A DNA stretch of 64,000 nt from Rallus limicola (lineage: Eukaryota; Chordata; Aves; Gruiformes; Rallidae), in contig JAKCOZ010000020.1 of assembly GCA_022605955.1 (NCBI GenBank), positions 10,219,001 through 10,283,000 of the forward strand. The letters are read 5' to 3'. Below the pieces are notes generated by a model. That model did not search any database. It worked only from the letters and a program-made list of their open reading frames with translations, and was not told where the DNA came from. The translations under genes were made by a program, and so were the position numbers. Shown here piece after piece: positions 1 to 12,577 of this stretch (positions within the stretch are counted from its first letter, which is position 1; every line of letters starts with the position of its first letter).

Positions 1-1311
1 AGGATTTATTTTGATAGCATTGAGAACTTTTTGCAGATGATGGTAAAGGTGATTTTATTTTCTGAGCAAGAGTATGCACATCTGATAGAACAGCTCAGAG
101 CAACACGTGATGGTGCCCTCATGCCTGTCCTGAAATGACCATAAATGATGCCAGTGAGTTCAATCAAGCTGATCTTTCCTGCTCTTCCTAACATCAGCCA
201 TCTGGCTCTGTAGCCTTTGTGCTGTGCGTGACCAGCCAGCTGGCCATCTGCACATCTCTGCTTCCAGACCCCTAAGCCTCCCTTGGACATCAGCCACCTT
301 TGGGGCTTGAAGAGCTGCTCAGACTTCCCTGAAGGTGTAACTCCAGAGAAGCTCTTTTCATCGTGTTCAGTGAAAAGAGCAGTAACCACATGGAAAGGCC
401 ATCACCTTTTCTTCTGACATTGAACTGTGACACAAAAAGGAATAAACCCAAAGATTATAGGGAAGCTGCTGTTAGTATGGGGAGCAAAGTCCTCAGCTGC
501 TATACTCTGCTGTGGTTTATTGTTTTTTGAAGGAGCTAAGCTTCCCTTACTTAGGGTAAAAGCAGAATAATTGTCTTTGACAGAAATGTATTCCATTCAG
601 TTGAAAGCCTCTAAATTTTGAAAGCTGCTAGAGACTCCCTTTCACCCTTCTTCTCAGAGTTTTTGAAGAAACTGCAGAGATTCATACTAAGATGGGAACC
701 ACTGAAGCCTGTTCTGCACTCAGTTCCCCCATTCAAAGCATTTGTTCAGTCAGACAACTCCCAGCAGAGGCAAGCTTTGTCCGACATCCCTCTGCACAGC
801 TGAAAACTGCTCATCTTGGCTCACCTTCCAAGGCATTTGCCTGAGACTTTAAATTCTCTTCTAAGTCTCAACTACAGCTGGAGGAAGGCTGTCTCCTCTT
901 CACCTCGCTGGTAAAGGGAGCACAGCCTTAGTCAGAAGGACTTGATGTAGGTGAAGGTGGTGCCAGGCTATGTGGGAGCAGCCATTGCTTCTGGGGAGCA
1001 ATATTTTGGCCAAGGGACTTGTGCTAAAGTGAGAGCACCGTGTCCCAGTGCTTTGCAGAACTGAGTCAACTGAGAGGATGGGACGTGTCTTGCTGTAAAA
1101 GCCACTCTGCATGCTTTTGAAATAATCTGTGAGAACTCAGAGAAAGGTGCAGCTGTGCCTTTCATTGAACAGAAATGAGGATGGTAAAAACTGCTTACCC
1201 CTACTTATGCAGGCTTTTCTTCTGTGGTAATAGCCATCCCTCTCCCTGGCTGGGCTGCCAGGGACTCGCTCAATTCGTGTGTGCTCAGCAGACTAGCAGG
1301 ATGGAAACCGT

Positions 1312-1394
1312 GCCACATGCAGTTCTTGCTGCTGTCATCCAATTTTCCATGGGGTGTGTAACGTAAGTAACTGGCTGCAGCAGGATTTGGTGTG
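1312..1394 (+). repeat. Local repeat copy A, unknown family
   Basis: This block aligns by eye with 2486-2572. They share GCCACA-GCAG-TCTTGCTGCT, then CCAATTTT, TGTAAC, TAACTGG and CAGGAT in the same order and orientation. I estimate about 75-80 percent identity, with one 3-base gap in a CTG run. The family is not recognised; it may be an old segmental duplication or two copies of an uncharacterised interspersed repeat. Confidence 0.55.
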
Positions 1395-2485
1395 TTACTC
1401 CCTGGTGCTGGAAATCTGTCTAATCTGCTGTTTTCTTGGGCCTCCATTTTACTGGGAGGCAGCTCTGCTGGGGTTCTCCAGGCGCAGGTTAATAGGGTAG
1501 ATTAGTGTTTTTTATTACTGTGATTACCTTTTTGTTCCTCATGTAGCACTGACAAGGAGTTCAAAGTCCGTGTTAAAGTAAAGACGACACAAGCCCCTCT
1601 CCTAAACCTGATCTTTGGATTATAGCAGCCTGACCCTGCAGGCAGCGTGAGGAATCCCACTTGCCTTCACAGACTCTTAGGGGGAGCATGGGTGTTGGCA
1701 CTAGCTTTCTATAACAAAATGCATTGTGTGTGGCTCTTTAAAGCTAGATGCAGCATAATTAGGAAGGGAATTTAAAAGGATTCAGCAGGAATTTTCTGAC
1801 GCTTCTGAGTCATTAAGAAGTACCAGAGAAACTCAGTGACTTGTGTGCTCCCAAGGCCAATGCATACTTCTGAAATCCCACTTCTTTCTGCTTTCTGTCT
1901 CCAGTCACTGTTACTGCACTGCTTGTAGAGCACATTGGTCACTGCCCTACATGCTCTGTTTCAGCTTGCTCATCTGGATGGGCTCAGGAGTTTGGCTTCA
2001 ATACCCTGTGCCTCTTGGGACAAACTGCCGTGTGCCTTTAAATCTTGTTTGTTGTAAGACCAGTTTGAAATTCCTTGTCCTGGTTCTGTGACTTGTGCTG
2101 TGCAAGGTGACACCTTGGAGCACAAAAGCTTTTATTTGAAAGAGCAAAAACAAAAACCTGTCCTGAGTTGTTCATCTGGTCACTGGCAAAGACAGCGAGT
2201 GCCCCTGCATTTTCAGGGAGCTTACAGGTGAAGTGGCACCCCCAAAAGCCCATGACTGAAAGGTGTCAGTTCAGCTGCCAAGCCCACTAGTGCTTGAGTC
2301 TAATATCTGAGCACACCTCCAGGTAGTAGGAAATACTAATTGCCTGCTTCTACAGTGAGGCCTGTATTTTAATAATAGTATCCAAAGGTACTGTTAACGT
2401 AGCCCATCAGCTGCCCTGGAAACAGGAGTCTCATGCACAAGAGCTGTCCGTTTCCCCACTCATCCCTCAGCAGGAGAGAGAAATG

Positions 2486-2572
2486 GCCACAAGCAGGTCT
2501 TGCTGCTGCTGTCACCCAATTTTTCAAGGGATATGTAACATTACTAACTGGATGCATCAGGATGTTCTGGTG
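2486..2572 (+). repeat. Local repeat copy B, unknown family
   Basis: Second copy of the block at 1312-1394, in direct orientation and about 1.17 kb downstream. It differs by a 3-base (CTG) insertion and scattered substitutions. The similarity fades on both sides, so copy boundaries are approximate. Confidence 0.55.
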
Positions 2573-2768
2573 GGCAGGGTTGGGAAGCGTTGCAGACTTG
2601 ATGCATCTTCAGCCTTAGGCTGTGTCTGTGAGCATCTCACTAAGTGAGACATCGTGTGTAAGAGCCATCGTGAGTCACAGCTCTTCATCTGACTGGGAGC
2701 CTAATGACACTGCTTCTATCTTTTTTTTCCATTTTTTAAAAGAAGGTTGCCTAAAGCTGTATTCCTTT

Positions 2769-2788
2769 GTGTATATATATATATACAC
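2769..2788. repeat. Short TA-core palindrome
   Basis: GTGT, then six AT dinucleotides, then ACAC: a perfect 20-base palindrome grown from a TG/TA/CA microsatellite. It is probably a simple-repeat product without function. Confidence 0.8.
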
Positions 2789-4412
2789 ACTAACATGGAT
2801 GATGGTTTCCCCTTCTGGGGTATCTGTCACCTTTTCCTAAAATGACTGGCCAAGGCAGTACCTCGAGAGTAGATACTGATTTCTCTGAAGCACTAATTTA
2901 AAAGTCTTTCCTATGGAGTTAAGAGCATGGTTGTATCAGGCCTGACTAAACTTTGGTTTCTTAGCAATAATATCATAAACTAGATTTTACCTAGTGAGTT
3001 ATGAGGCATTAAGATCTCGTTAAGGATGAACTCTTTACCCTGCTGAAGCCCATAATGGCAATTGTGGTGTTTTTCAGCCTGTGAATCATCCTGTGATGAT
3101 ACTGCTGGCTCTGATGTAAACTAGATAGAGGCTACTCCGAACACAAACTGAATGCTTGAAAGTTTCATCTCCTGACCCTGCTGCCCTCTGTTCTTCTCAG
3201 AGGGGAGTTGAAGGAGCCAACCACAAAAAAGAAAAAAAATAGTTACTATTACTCGAAACCCAGCAATACTTGATTAACATGCAAACTGAGTGTCACAGAC
3301 CCTTTCCGTCTCAAGCAATGGGTTTCAGACCTCTTTAAAACTAAGAGCATCACTCTGGAAATCTCCCAAATGTACATAGCCATTGGACCTATTTCCCATT
3401 GGATTTGCTTCCATCTGTGCATGGAAAGTGCAGAATCCACCCAGGAAAAATAGCAGAGTTTTGCACAGGTTTAAATGACTGCGCAGTGCCAGGGTGAAAA
3501 GAATATGGCCCCATATTTCTCTATGGGAGACAAGTAGTTCACCAAATAGGAATGTGATGTGGTTCGTGTTTTTGCTTTGCTAAGCCCAGGGGCCTTGTGA
3601 TGTCGGTTTGGGAGATTGATACTTTCGTTATGGTTCTTTTCCTCTGGGAATATTGTGGGTTGGGAAGAAAAAAACCTGCCAGGGAAAAGGCTAAGCTATG
3701 CAGCAGCTTATACTGCAGCTGTTGATCACTGATGTAAGTGTGTTTGATTTTATTATTATTTTTAATTAGGTAAAATAATGGTTGTTTTCCTCTAATCAAA
3801 GAGATTTGTCTTTTCACTCAACCTCCAGCCTCCCAATCAGGATCTTTTTTGCCTGTTTTTCTTCTTCCCCTCTCTCTTCCCTTTTAAGTGCAATCAACAA
3901 CAACAGACCAGGTCTACAGCAGTTTGATGTTTATAAAGTGGTCCAATCATAGCTTCACTTCTGGGCAGGAGTAAATAAATTTATCAAGCAATTGATGCTT
4001 TTGCTCCGCTGTTATGATAAATGTTGCCATCAATTATACCAGTATGCTCAGGCTGCAAGGAGCAGAACTAACTGAACATCGCTGCCTGATAGGAATGACA
4101 ACAAGACAGTGCGTGTTCCCTCTCTTCACGCTTTGTATTTGTAAACACAGCTCTCCAATTATACTAATTTGTTTGTTTGGATTAGGCAATAGATTAAGAA
4201 AGGGATTTTTTAGTTAACACTGGAGTGTAACCACGCGTTAATATTTTGGCAAACATGACATAATTCTCTGCACTGGGCTGGAATCAGCTGTGCAGTGAGT
4301 GCAGCCTTACTAACTTTGAAGTTGCACCAGCTCTGTGCTGTTGGAGTCTGCCAAAAGAGCAACCGCCGGTCTGGCTGGGACCTCTGCTTACTGCAGCACC
4401 AAGAGAGGTCCA

Positions 4413-5190
4413 GATTCACAGGACTGTAGGGGTGGGGAGGGACCTCCAGAGATCAGTGGGTCCAACTCCGCTGCCAAAGCAGGTTCCCTAGACAGGTCAC
4501 ACAGGGAGGCATGCAGATGGGTTTTGAGTATCTCCAGAGAAGGAGACTCCACACCCCCTGGGCAGCCTGTCCCAGGGCTCTGTCACCCTCACTGTGAATC
4601 AGTTCTGCATATTGGTGTGGAACTTCCTGTGCTGCAACGTGAGGCCACTGCCCTCTGTCCTGTCCCCACAGACACTGAGAAGAGGCTGGCCATTTCCCCT
4701 GTGTCCCGCACTTCAGATATTTATAAACATTGATCAGATCCCCTCCCCTCCCAGTCGTCTTTTCTCAAGGCTGAACAGTCCCAGCTCACTCAGCCTCTCC
4801 TCATAGGGGAGATGCTTCAGGCCCTTAGTCACCTTTGTAGCCCTTCTCTGGACTCTCTCCAGAAGGTCCCTGTCTTTTTTTATACCAGGGAGCCCAGAAC
4901 TGGACACAGTACTCCAGGTGGGGCCTGACCAGGGCAGAGTAGAGGGGGAGGATCACTTCCTTCGACCTGCTGGACACACTCTTCCTGATGCACCCCAGGA
5001 TCCCATTGGATCTGTCAGCCCCCAGAGCACACTGTTGGCTCATGGCCAACCTGTCATCTACCAGGACCCGCAGGTCCTTCTCTGCAAAGCTCCTCTCCAG
5101 CAGGTCATCCCCAAGCCTGCACTGATACAAGCAGTTATTCCTTCCTGGGTACAAGGCTCTATTGCTTTTATTAAACCTCTCACCTGTGGA
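4413..5190 (-). mobile_element. CR1 LINE 3' fragment with reverse-transcriptase remnant
   Basis: This is a 5'-truncated copy of the avian CR1 non-LTR retrotransposon, inserted in minus orientation. On the + strand it starts with the reverse complement of the CR1 3' tail (near 'tcacaggactgtaggggt'). It continues through the well-known stretch around 'ggcagcctgtcccagggctc' to the end of the reverse-transcriptase frame. The minus-strand frame at 4825-5154 has the CR1 ORF2 C-terminal signature (LGDDLLERS, EKDLRVLVDD, MSQQCAL, ANGILGCIR-like, [16 protein letters not shown]). The frame slips at a 7-base T run on the + strand (4875-4881), after which the usual LLERVQ motif is out of frame. The element is therefore dead. 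The inner (5') boundary is approximate. Confidence 0.93.
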
Positions 5191-8100
5191 GTGCAGAACA
5201 AGGGTGAGTGTAGCATTTGAGGATCACCTCTTTCCTCAACTGACTATGGATTCCTCTGGGGAAGAAAAGGTACCGTCCCAGTACTGACCATGTGTTCATT
5301 GTTGTGCTTTGAGGAGGTTCTGTGTGGTAGTTTTGAGGAGATTTTCTGTTGTCTCAGCTCAGAGCTGGCAGCAATAAGGTAGCAACTGCCTTTTGTTTGA
5401 TATCTACATCAGACTCCGTGCCCTCGCTCTTTTGTTCCTGCGTAGGGTTTATCACAGTCCTTGTGTGATGTGATTAGAAAAGACTCGTTACAGAAGTGAA
5501 AGCCAAACTAGCAGATTGCACACTGTAAAACCTGAAGCATATTTAACATTATTTAAGACATCCTGTCTTTGATCACAAGCTGTGAAAAAGGAGAATTGAA
5601 GAAAACTAATTAATCAAACAGAGTTCCATTTCTTCCTTCAAAGTTAATAAACAGCTAGCAGCTTTTCAGAATTGGACATTGTTGCTATAAAATACCTGGA
5701 AACAAGTGTGCCTTGCACCTGAAAGTAGAAGTAAGCATCCAACATCTGCTTCTCTTGATGCTGAGTTCACATGATAGCGTGTTTCTTTGGCACGTGGGAT
5801 CTTACAGCTCAGCCAGCGTGTCTGGACCCCATCTGAATGGCAGTGAGGAATTAATCTGATGTTTAATTTGGACTCTAGATTTCTAGATTACTTGTGTGCA
5901 GCAATTAAAGCCAGAAATGTGTTCTGTCTATGCTGTGCCATCACAAGGACTTCATTTGCCCTGTCTGCTTCTTTCCTTACCTCGTTTGTTTGCTGTTTGG
6001 ATGCTGTGGTGTGGTGGCATTTGCTGGTCAGTTGGGTGGGGATGGAGAGGAGCACTGCCCAGTGCTCCTGTAAGGGACAGAACTAGCATGAATTTCATAC
6101 GTGTCTGCAGGTAGGGCTTGGGTTAGGAATAGGGGATTCTTAGCACATCAAACTTCCCATTCTACATGCTTCACTATGTCTGAGAAGAGACAGAACATAA
6201 ATAGTGGCCTGGTTTGTAGAAGCAGCTGTTGCTGTTTGTGCCATTCTCAGCGGGCAGGAAGGAACAAATACATTGCAGACTTCAAGTTGCATTATTGCTA
6301 GCTGTGAGTCCAGGGGTGGACCCAGATATGCAGCTGCACCAGGACAACTCTTGAGTAGAGGGGCTGGTTGGGTACAGTGCATCATGGGTCATAGTCACTG
6401 CAGCAGAAACACCGTATGCAGTGTCCTTATTAAACACAGAGCATGGTCTGCAATCTGAACGGAGGAAGGCTGGGCCCTGTAATCTACTCTGCAGGGAGCA
6501 GTTGTGCAAGGATTTATAAATGACATTTACAAATGATCAGAGGAATGCTGTGCTAATAGCATCCAGACAAAAACTCACTGGAAGATAAGAAATGGGTCGC
6601 AGTCTTCATAGCAGTTCATTGTCTATGGCAAAAGGATTTTGTCTCTTTAGCATTTCTTCCAAGTTTTCATCTGCCTCCTTACAAGAATTCAAGCTTTAAT
6701 CTGAGTTTGGAGTTTCCAGAGAACGTGCTTTTTGTGTTGGGAAGTTGAAGGCTGGTTGTGGGCATCATTTTACTCTGTTGTCCTGCTGGCTGCTTCTTTA
6801 TCTGCTGTAACACATGCAGTAAATGCAATTACATCAGGATAAAGAGAGTGTCTGATTTACAGCCTCTGCTAAAGAAACAGCCTCTGCAAAAGAAACAGCC
6901 TCCTTGTGCTGCCCCAGGCTGCAAGTCTGCCCTCTGGACGGGGCAGGCACAGTGTGTTCCCCAGATGGGACTGATGGGCAGCATGTGAAGGTCTTGACTA
7001 GTTTTTCAGATTAGCAAAGCCCAGCTTATGCTTTCATGGGTTTCTGTATGAATGGAAAGTGCTGGAATTTTGTTATCATCCCCAATATGGAAAAGGATTT
7101 TCTGATTCCTGTCAATCCCTGATGTTGCAGTGATGGATTTTGGAGTTCAGAAGAATGAAACAAGAACTCTGAGAATTTTGCATCTGCCTTCTCCAGATAT
7201 AATTAAGGGGAAAGCCTTGAGAAGTACTGAATGTCGAAGTTAAATTCGACATTGGTTTGTCTATTCTGTGTCTGTCAGTTGTGCTGTCTCTGGAAGTGCT
7301 GAAATCCCTTCTTTTTCTTTTAAATTTTCTTTGTTTTAATTGAACAGACACTGCACTGTATCTGTTCTGGGCTCCTATATGTTTAGCTGCTTTGTGGGAC
7401 AGGAATTGTATTCACAGGAGTCATTTGCACCCTCTTACATCCCATGTCCTTTGTGCAGGGTTTGTAGAACTCTGGGAACTAACCAGCCTGCTGCTGATAG
7501 AAGTGTAGTTAGCCACAGTGGTGACACATGAAAGAGAAAGAAGTTGGTCAATCCTATTTTAAAGAGAATTCCTTTCTCCTGAGTAAATTGTCTGTGGAGC
7601 CAGTGAACTACAGCTCACGCTGGTGCCCCAGCAAGTTGCCTTGCCATGCTGTTAAGAGATGTTGCTTCCCAGACTGATGCCTCAGATGGCACACAGGCAC
7701 AAACATGTTTGAGGGCTTTTTTTCCCCGAACTAACATCAGAAATTCTCAAAGGAGTTTTGAATACCTGTGCTGTTCAACTGGAGAGTAAAACTTTGCTAT
7801 AAATACAAGCGCCAACAGCAGAGGCACAGTGTACCTCACAGAAGGACTCTGTAAAGCTTTCTGGTTGAGACTCCAGGGAATATCACAGGGACTCTGCGCT
7901 TCCAGGGAAGTTATTTTAAGTTATTCTGGAAGAAATCAGTGTGTTTTCACACTTCTTTTTCCATCTTGCATCACTTCTTGTGAACAAGCACATCTTAAAT
8001 ACGGATATCTGGGTGAAAAGGCAAGAAAACTGTCACTTTATACACAAATACTTGCTGTCACCTCCAGATAGTCCTGAGATGGTAACAAGCTCTGTCCTTC

Positions 8101-9351
8101 AGCTGCTGTGCAGCTCTGCTTTGTGCTTGTCCCGCTGAGTATTGTACATTTCCCTTCCATACCTTCCCGGAGCAATAGCAGGTAGGATGCTTAGCTGAGT
8201 GTCCAGGCTTGACTTCTGTATTTGGATGCCTCCATTTTCAGCTGCTTTGGGTGCAAACAGCAAGCCTCAGTGCTTATGTGCCACCTCTTGTATTAGCTAT
8301 CAGGAGCTTTAGTGAATGGGGACTTATTCACCTCATCCTCCTCTGAGGTTGTGGGTATATTAGAGGTGTATTTTGTTTTTCAGTGTGTAACCTAGCTTTA
8401 AGTTTACTGTCTGGTGAATTATGGCAGTGCCCTGTCTCTTGGCTAAATGGATTTGTTCTTCACCCAGCATTGTGCTTCAGCTGCTGCTGGCAGTGCATTT
8501 AGAGAGCTCAATGGGGAGGAACCAAACAAAGGAAACCCCCTTGGAAGCTCAGGGAAACAGGGTCCCGTACTGTGGCTGGTTGTGAGCTGCTCTGCAAAGG
8601 GAACTGGCTGGGTAAAGAAAAAGCTGTTTTGAATTTCAGACTGATTATAAATGACAAGTTATCAGGGACTGTACAGAAGGAACTACTGAACATTTCATAA
8701 CACTGATACCCTTTGTTAGACTACAGACAAAAGTAGGCTTTGACTTGAGACTATAGGAGAATACAAGATGAGTCTATAAAGATGGAACATATTGATCTTC
8801 CCTTTATCTTTTCAAAGCACTACTCTATTGTCAAGGGTTCCTATTTTTGTATAGCGTGATGTCCCTATCTTCTTGTACTTTGCGTGTTTCAGTGCACCTC
8901 GTTTAGGGAAATACTACATTAATGTTTTATGTAATTACATTTTTAAACTAAATATTTTTGAGTAATGACACATATATGTGCAAACAAAAACGTTGTCTCC
9001 AAAATGAGATAGTGAAAATGGATTGGGTTGGTTCCTAGCCTGGCCTGAAAGCACACAGCTTCCTCTTCTTCACTGAAGATTTATTGATTTATATGAACTA
9101 ACATCTTTTTCTCTAAGCCCCAAATCAGAGTGGGTTATTTTGAAGTAAACTTTCTCCTATAAACCTTAAAAGAGGAAGATTTTTAGTGGGGAGATAGGAG
9201 ATACACAAATAACTGATGTGTGTTTAAATCAAAACACCAGTGAAGACAAATATCCAGATCCAAAAATGAACTCTTTAAGATTTTTTTTTTTCCACTAAAA
9301 TAAAAAAATAAAAATTACAAAAAATGGAAAGTTCTTTAGGGTCAGAATTGG
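5191..9351. other. Non-coding upstream region, second part
   Basis: No gene is recognised. Open frames are short (under 85 codons) and lack motifs. It contains an 18-base tandem repeat at 6859-6908. An A/T-rich stretch at about 5540-5700, with an ACTAATTAATCAAA core, could be regulatory. Nothing else stands out. Confidence 0.55.
6859..6908 (+). repeat. 18-bp tandem repeat, about 2.7 copies
   Basis: Units begin at 6859, 6877 and 6895 with the pattern ACAGCCTCTGC(T/A)AAAGAA. The first two units differ at one base and the third decays after ACAGCCTC. It looks like a recent slippage product. Confidence 0.85.
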
Positions 9352-9562
9352 ATTCACAGAATCACTAGGTTGGAAGAGACCTTTGAGATTGAGTCCAACT
9401 ATACCTGTCCTTTACTGAACCATATCCCCGAGTACCCCATCTATGCATCTTTTAAACACATCCAGGGATGGTGACTCAACCCCCTCCCTGGGCAGCCTGT
9501 TCAGAGCCTGACAACCCTTTTGGTGAAGAACTTTTTCTTATTGTCTATATTCACTTCCTTTC
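9352..9562 (-). mobile_element. CR1 LINE 3' fragment, older subfamily
   Basis: Reverse complement of a CR1 3' end. It starts at 'attcacagaatcactaggtt', then 'ggaagagacc', 'gagtccaac', 'tccagggatggtgactcaa', 'ccctgggcagcctgttc' and ends in a 'gaagaactttttc' stretch. The ordering is diagnostic for CR1. It is non-coding at this length and more diverged than the copy at 4413-5190. Confidence 0.92.
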
Positions 9563-12507
9563 AGGATGTCATTTAAAAATAAAACTTGGTGTGAAGAGGT
9601 GAAAATCTCGAAACAAAATAACCCTTTTGAAAAAAAATACCACCCTAAGAGCAGTTGCAATAAATGCCTTTGGTCCACTTTTGGGGGGTTTTCAATGAAT
9701 GGTATCATCTCCCAGGTTAGCCAAGCACTTTGTACCCCTGTGTCTTGAGTGCAGAGTGCTGTGGAGTCATTGCCACATTCTGACAACATATGAATGTACC
9801 ACCAGTGGATTTCCAGGAAAGAAGGGTTGACTAATGCTTTCTAATAAAATATAGTGCTGTAACACGATAAAACACACACAACCTTTATTCAAGGTGCAAA
9901 CCTTAAGAAAAACTCTTTTAAGTTTCAGTGAGGAAACCAATCAGTCCCAAATCAGGTTCCTGATCCACAGCTGCTATAAATCAAAGAAGGAAAGAATTAA
10001 GTTTCTATTGACTTTCCTGACTTCAAGCATCAAGCAAGAATCACTTGAAAGATGGAGGAAATTCTGCAATCTAAAATTCAAATGCCTTGCACTCACTAAG
10101 CTCACCAGACTGCTTTCAAGGGTGCTGTATAGGTCTCCAGTGCACTGAGAGACTGTTTACAGAGGCAGGTAGCCCAGCTGGGAAATTGCAGCTCTGTCAG
10201 CTGGGCTAAACTGGACAGAACTGAACCAAAAAAATGGACTTGCAAGCACACAAATGTCAAATGATTCCTTGTTCCTCACAAGCTTTGCCTCCCAAAATGA
10301 GAAGTTGTCAAGATTGAAGCTATTCTGTGTCATAGATGTGACAGTGGGACACATTTGGTCATCTGAAGGCTAATGGAATTTACTACAAGTGCAGGATTGT
10401 AGCTTTGGAGGGTGGGTTGGTTTTTTTTTCCCTAATTTTAACCTTTTCTTTGAACTCCATATGGAACGTTTATATTTCTTTTCTAACCATGTAAGTTGGT
10501 CCATGAAAGCAAGAATAAATGGAGTGCTACCAGCTTTTTGTCTGAAAATTTTTCACAGGCTTTACAGCAACCTAATAAATAACTGTATTTCTTTCTTCAA
10601 CAAGGAAGAGTTTCAGGCTTTGCATCTCTAAACCCCTTCTTTCTAACACCTGTAGTGAATTCAAAGGTCCACAGACCTGTCTGAAGTTGTGTGATTAGAT
10701 TTTGCTCTATTTTTCGCTTAGATGGAAATGGGAATTTGCCTTCACATCTGACAGAAGTGAACTGGGTATTTTGTAAAGTCTGTTTGGCTTTTCACAGCCA
10801 GTTCTAGTGTTCATTTTCTGGAATTTCAGTGCTGCTCTAAACTCTCACCTGTTACTGTCTTTGTTCTTTTGACAGACCATTCTAGCTGGTAGTAGAGTTA
10901 ATGTACTGGTATTTCTGTTACATTCCAACTCCATTTCCAACCTGTGCTTTCAGAGGAATGAATAGCAAGAGAAAACATCCCATTCTGTCTCACCTCTACC
11001 ACGAGCCTTTCAACTTTTCTATGCACCTATGTGAAAGTGATACAGATTCATTTGGGGGTCTTTGCTTGAAAGGTTGGAGCACTGTTTCGTTTTGGTGTGA
11101 TGATACGGAAAGTTTCCCGTGTTCAGAGGTTGTCTTTCTCCCACTGAAGTCAGCAGAGGAATGCTTGAGGCTATACCCTGTGCTGCTGGAAACCGGTGTA
11201 GCTCCATTTACAGCTGTGTGAAAACAGATGTTAGAGGCATTTAAAAAAGGCAGGAACCTTGAGATTTATTTGTGAATATTAATGTTAAATGATATAAAAA
11301 TTAAAGAGAAGGAATTATTTGAAAAAACAAAAGAACTGCAAGAATCAAACAAAACATTACTTTTTAATTGAGTTGTGCATTTTCTAATTCCCTTTTCTAA
11401 TCCAATATAAACAGCTGGTTTGTGACACTGTATTTCCAAAAGAATAAGTAATTTCCCTCTAACATGCCAAACTGTGTCTGTGATGGCAGTGTTTAATGCG
11501 TTGTTGGCTATTGGATAGAGATTTTTATTCCTTAAAACAAAGGTCTTGTCTTTCTTCTTCTCTGCACCTCAACACCCCCCCCCCCCCCCCCCAAATTCCC
11601 TTTAGGGTAAGAACTTTTATAAAGCAGAATGATCTATTGGAGGATTTACTGTGATCTAGAGGAGCGGATGGAAAGGCATCGAGGTACTTCTCTTGCCATT
11701 TAAAGACAGTATCAGTTTGCTACTGTGTACCACAATTCGGGGAGAGAGAGATTTCAGAAGAGAAAAAGTGGATAAAAGGTTTACTCTTGCCAATTGTACC
11801 TGGCTGCAAGTTCTTAAGGCTTTCTTACCCTATGGCTATGAGACTGTAATACTTTCTTTGGTAAGATTTCCCAAGGTGGAGCCCTGCCTTTTGGTGTTAT
11901 TCAATAGCTTTGCTAGATCTTGGGCTGGGATTTAATGCACTGCCCCCCAAGCACGGCTCCCCGATGGGTGAGGATGTGCTGGTAGCAGCAGATATCTTAA
12001 CAACATCATCTGCCTTTTCTTCTGACCTGAAGATGATGTTCCAGAAGTTATAGAGCAGTAAGGACTGACAGTTGTAGCTCTTTACAGGATTTTAGGGCTT
12101 TGCTTTTTGTTGTTTTGTGAATGCTGGAGTGAACCGAGACTACCTCTCTGAAACAAATTGCCTGTGGTAAGTGGGTAAATGAGATGATTTCTTATGGTAA
12201 AAATCACAAAATCAATAATTGGGGCAGGGGGGAAGTCACCCCAAATCTTATTTTTGAGGGTTTGCAATGTCACAAGTCAAATGTTTTGGGTTGGGTGGTT
12301 TTTTTTGTCTGCTGTGCATGCCTGTCTTCACTAAGCTTACCTGTGTGGGAAACTGTTGTGGATCACATCTGTAGAACCTGACTTCCATCTTCAACAGCCA
12401 GGAGCTCTGTACGCAGCCCTGGATATTGCTTCATCTGTTGGCCAGGAGACCAGGCGTTTCTGAATCGACAGCTTGTTACACAACAGTCCAGTTGTGCCCA
12501 CAGAAAT
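9563..12507. other. Non-coding upstream region, third part
   Basis: No gene is recognised. The longest frame (10901-11221, 106 codons, +) has no family motif. An 18-base C tract sits at 11575-11592. Otherwise ordinary A/T-rich sequence. Confidence 0.55.
11575..11592. repeat. Poly-C tract (C18)
   Basis: Eighteen consecutive C bases. The G-rich complement could form stacked-guanine structures and the C strand an i-motif. Such tracts are often polymorphic and prone to sequencing length error. Confidence 0.95.
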
Positions 12508-12577
12508 GGGCAGGGGGGTTGGACCCGATGATCTCTTGAGGTCCCTTCCAACCCCTAAAGATTCTGTGATTCTGTGA
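12508..12577 (+). mobile_element. CR1 LINE 3' terminus (tail only)
   Basis: A short + strand CR1 3' end: 'gggcaggggggttggacc', 'gatgatctcttgaggtccct', 'tccaacccctaaag' and the terminal direct repeat ATTCTGTG ATTCTGTG. It is a heavily 5'-truncated insertion of about 70 bases. The terminal octamer repeat is the hallmark of CR1 3' ends. Confidence 0.93.

Larger units (their letters stand above)
1..4412. other. Non-coding region upstream of GALNT9, left part
   Basis: No coding exon is recognised. Open frames on both strands are all below about 135 codons and carry no family motif. The stretch holds a diverged pair of local repeats (1312-1394 and 2486-2572), a short TA palindrome (2769-2788) and a repeat-free block at about 3925-4215 with forkhead- and homeodomain-like cores. 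In human, the DNA upstream of GALNT9 separates it from the divergently transcribed FBRSL1. If that order holds here this is intergenic, but no FBRSL1 sequence is visible. Confidence 0.6.
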
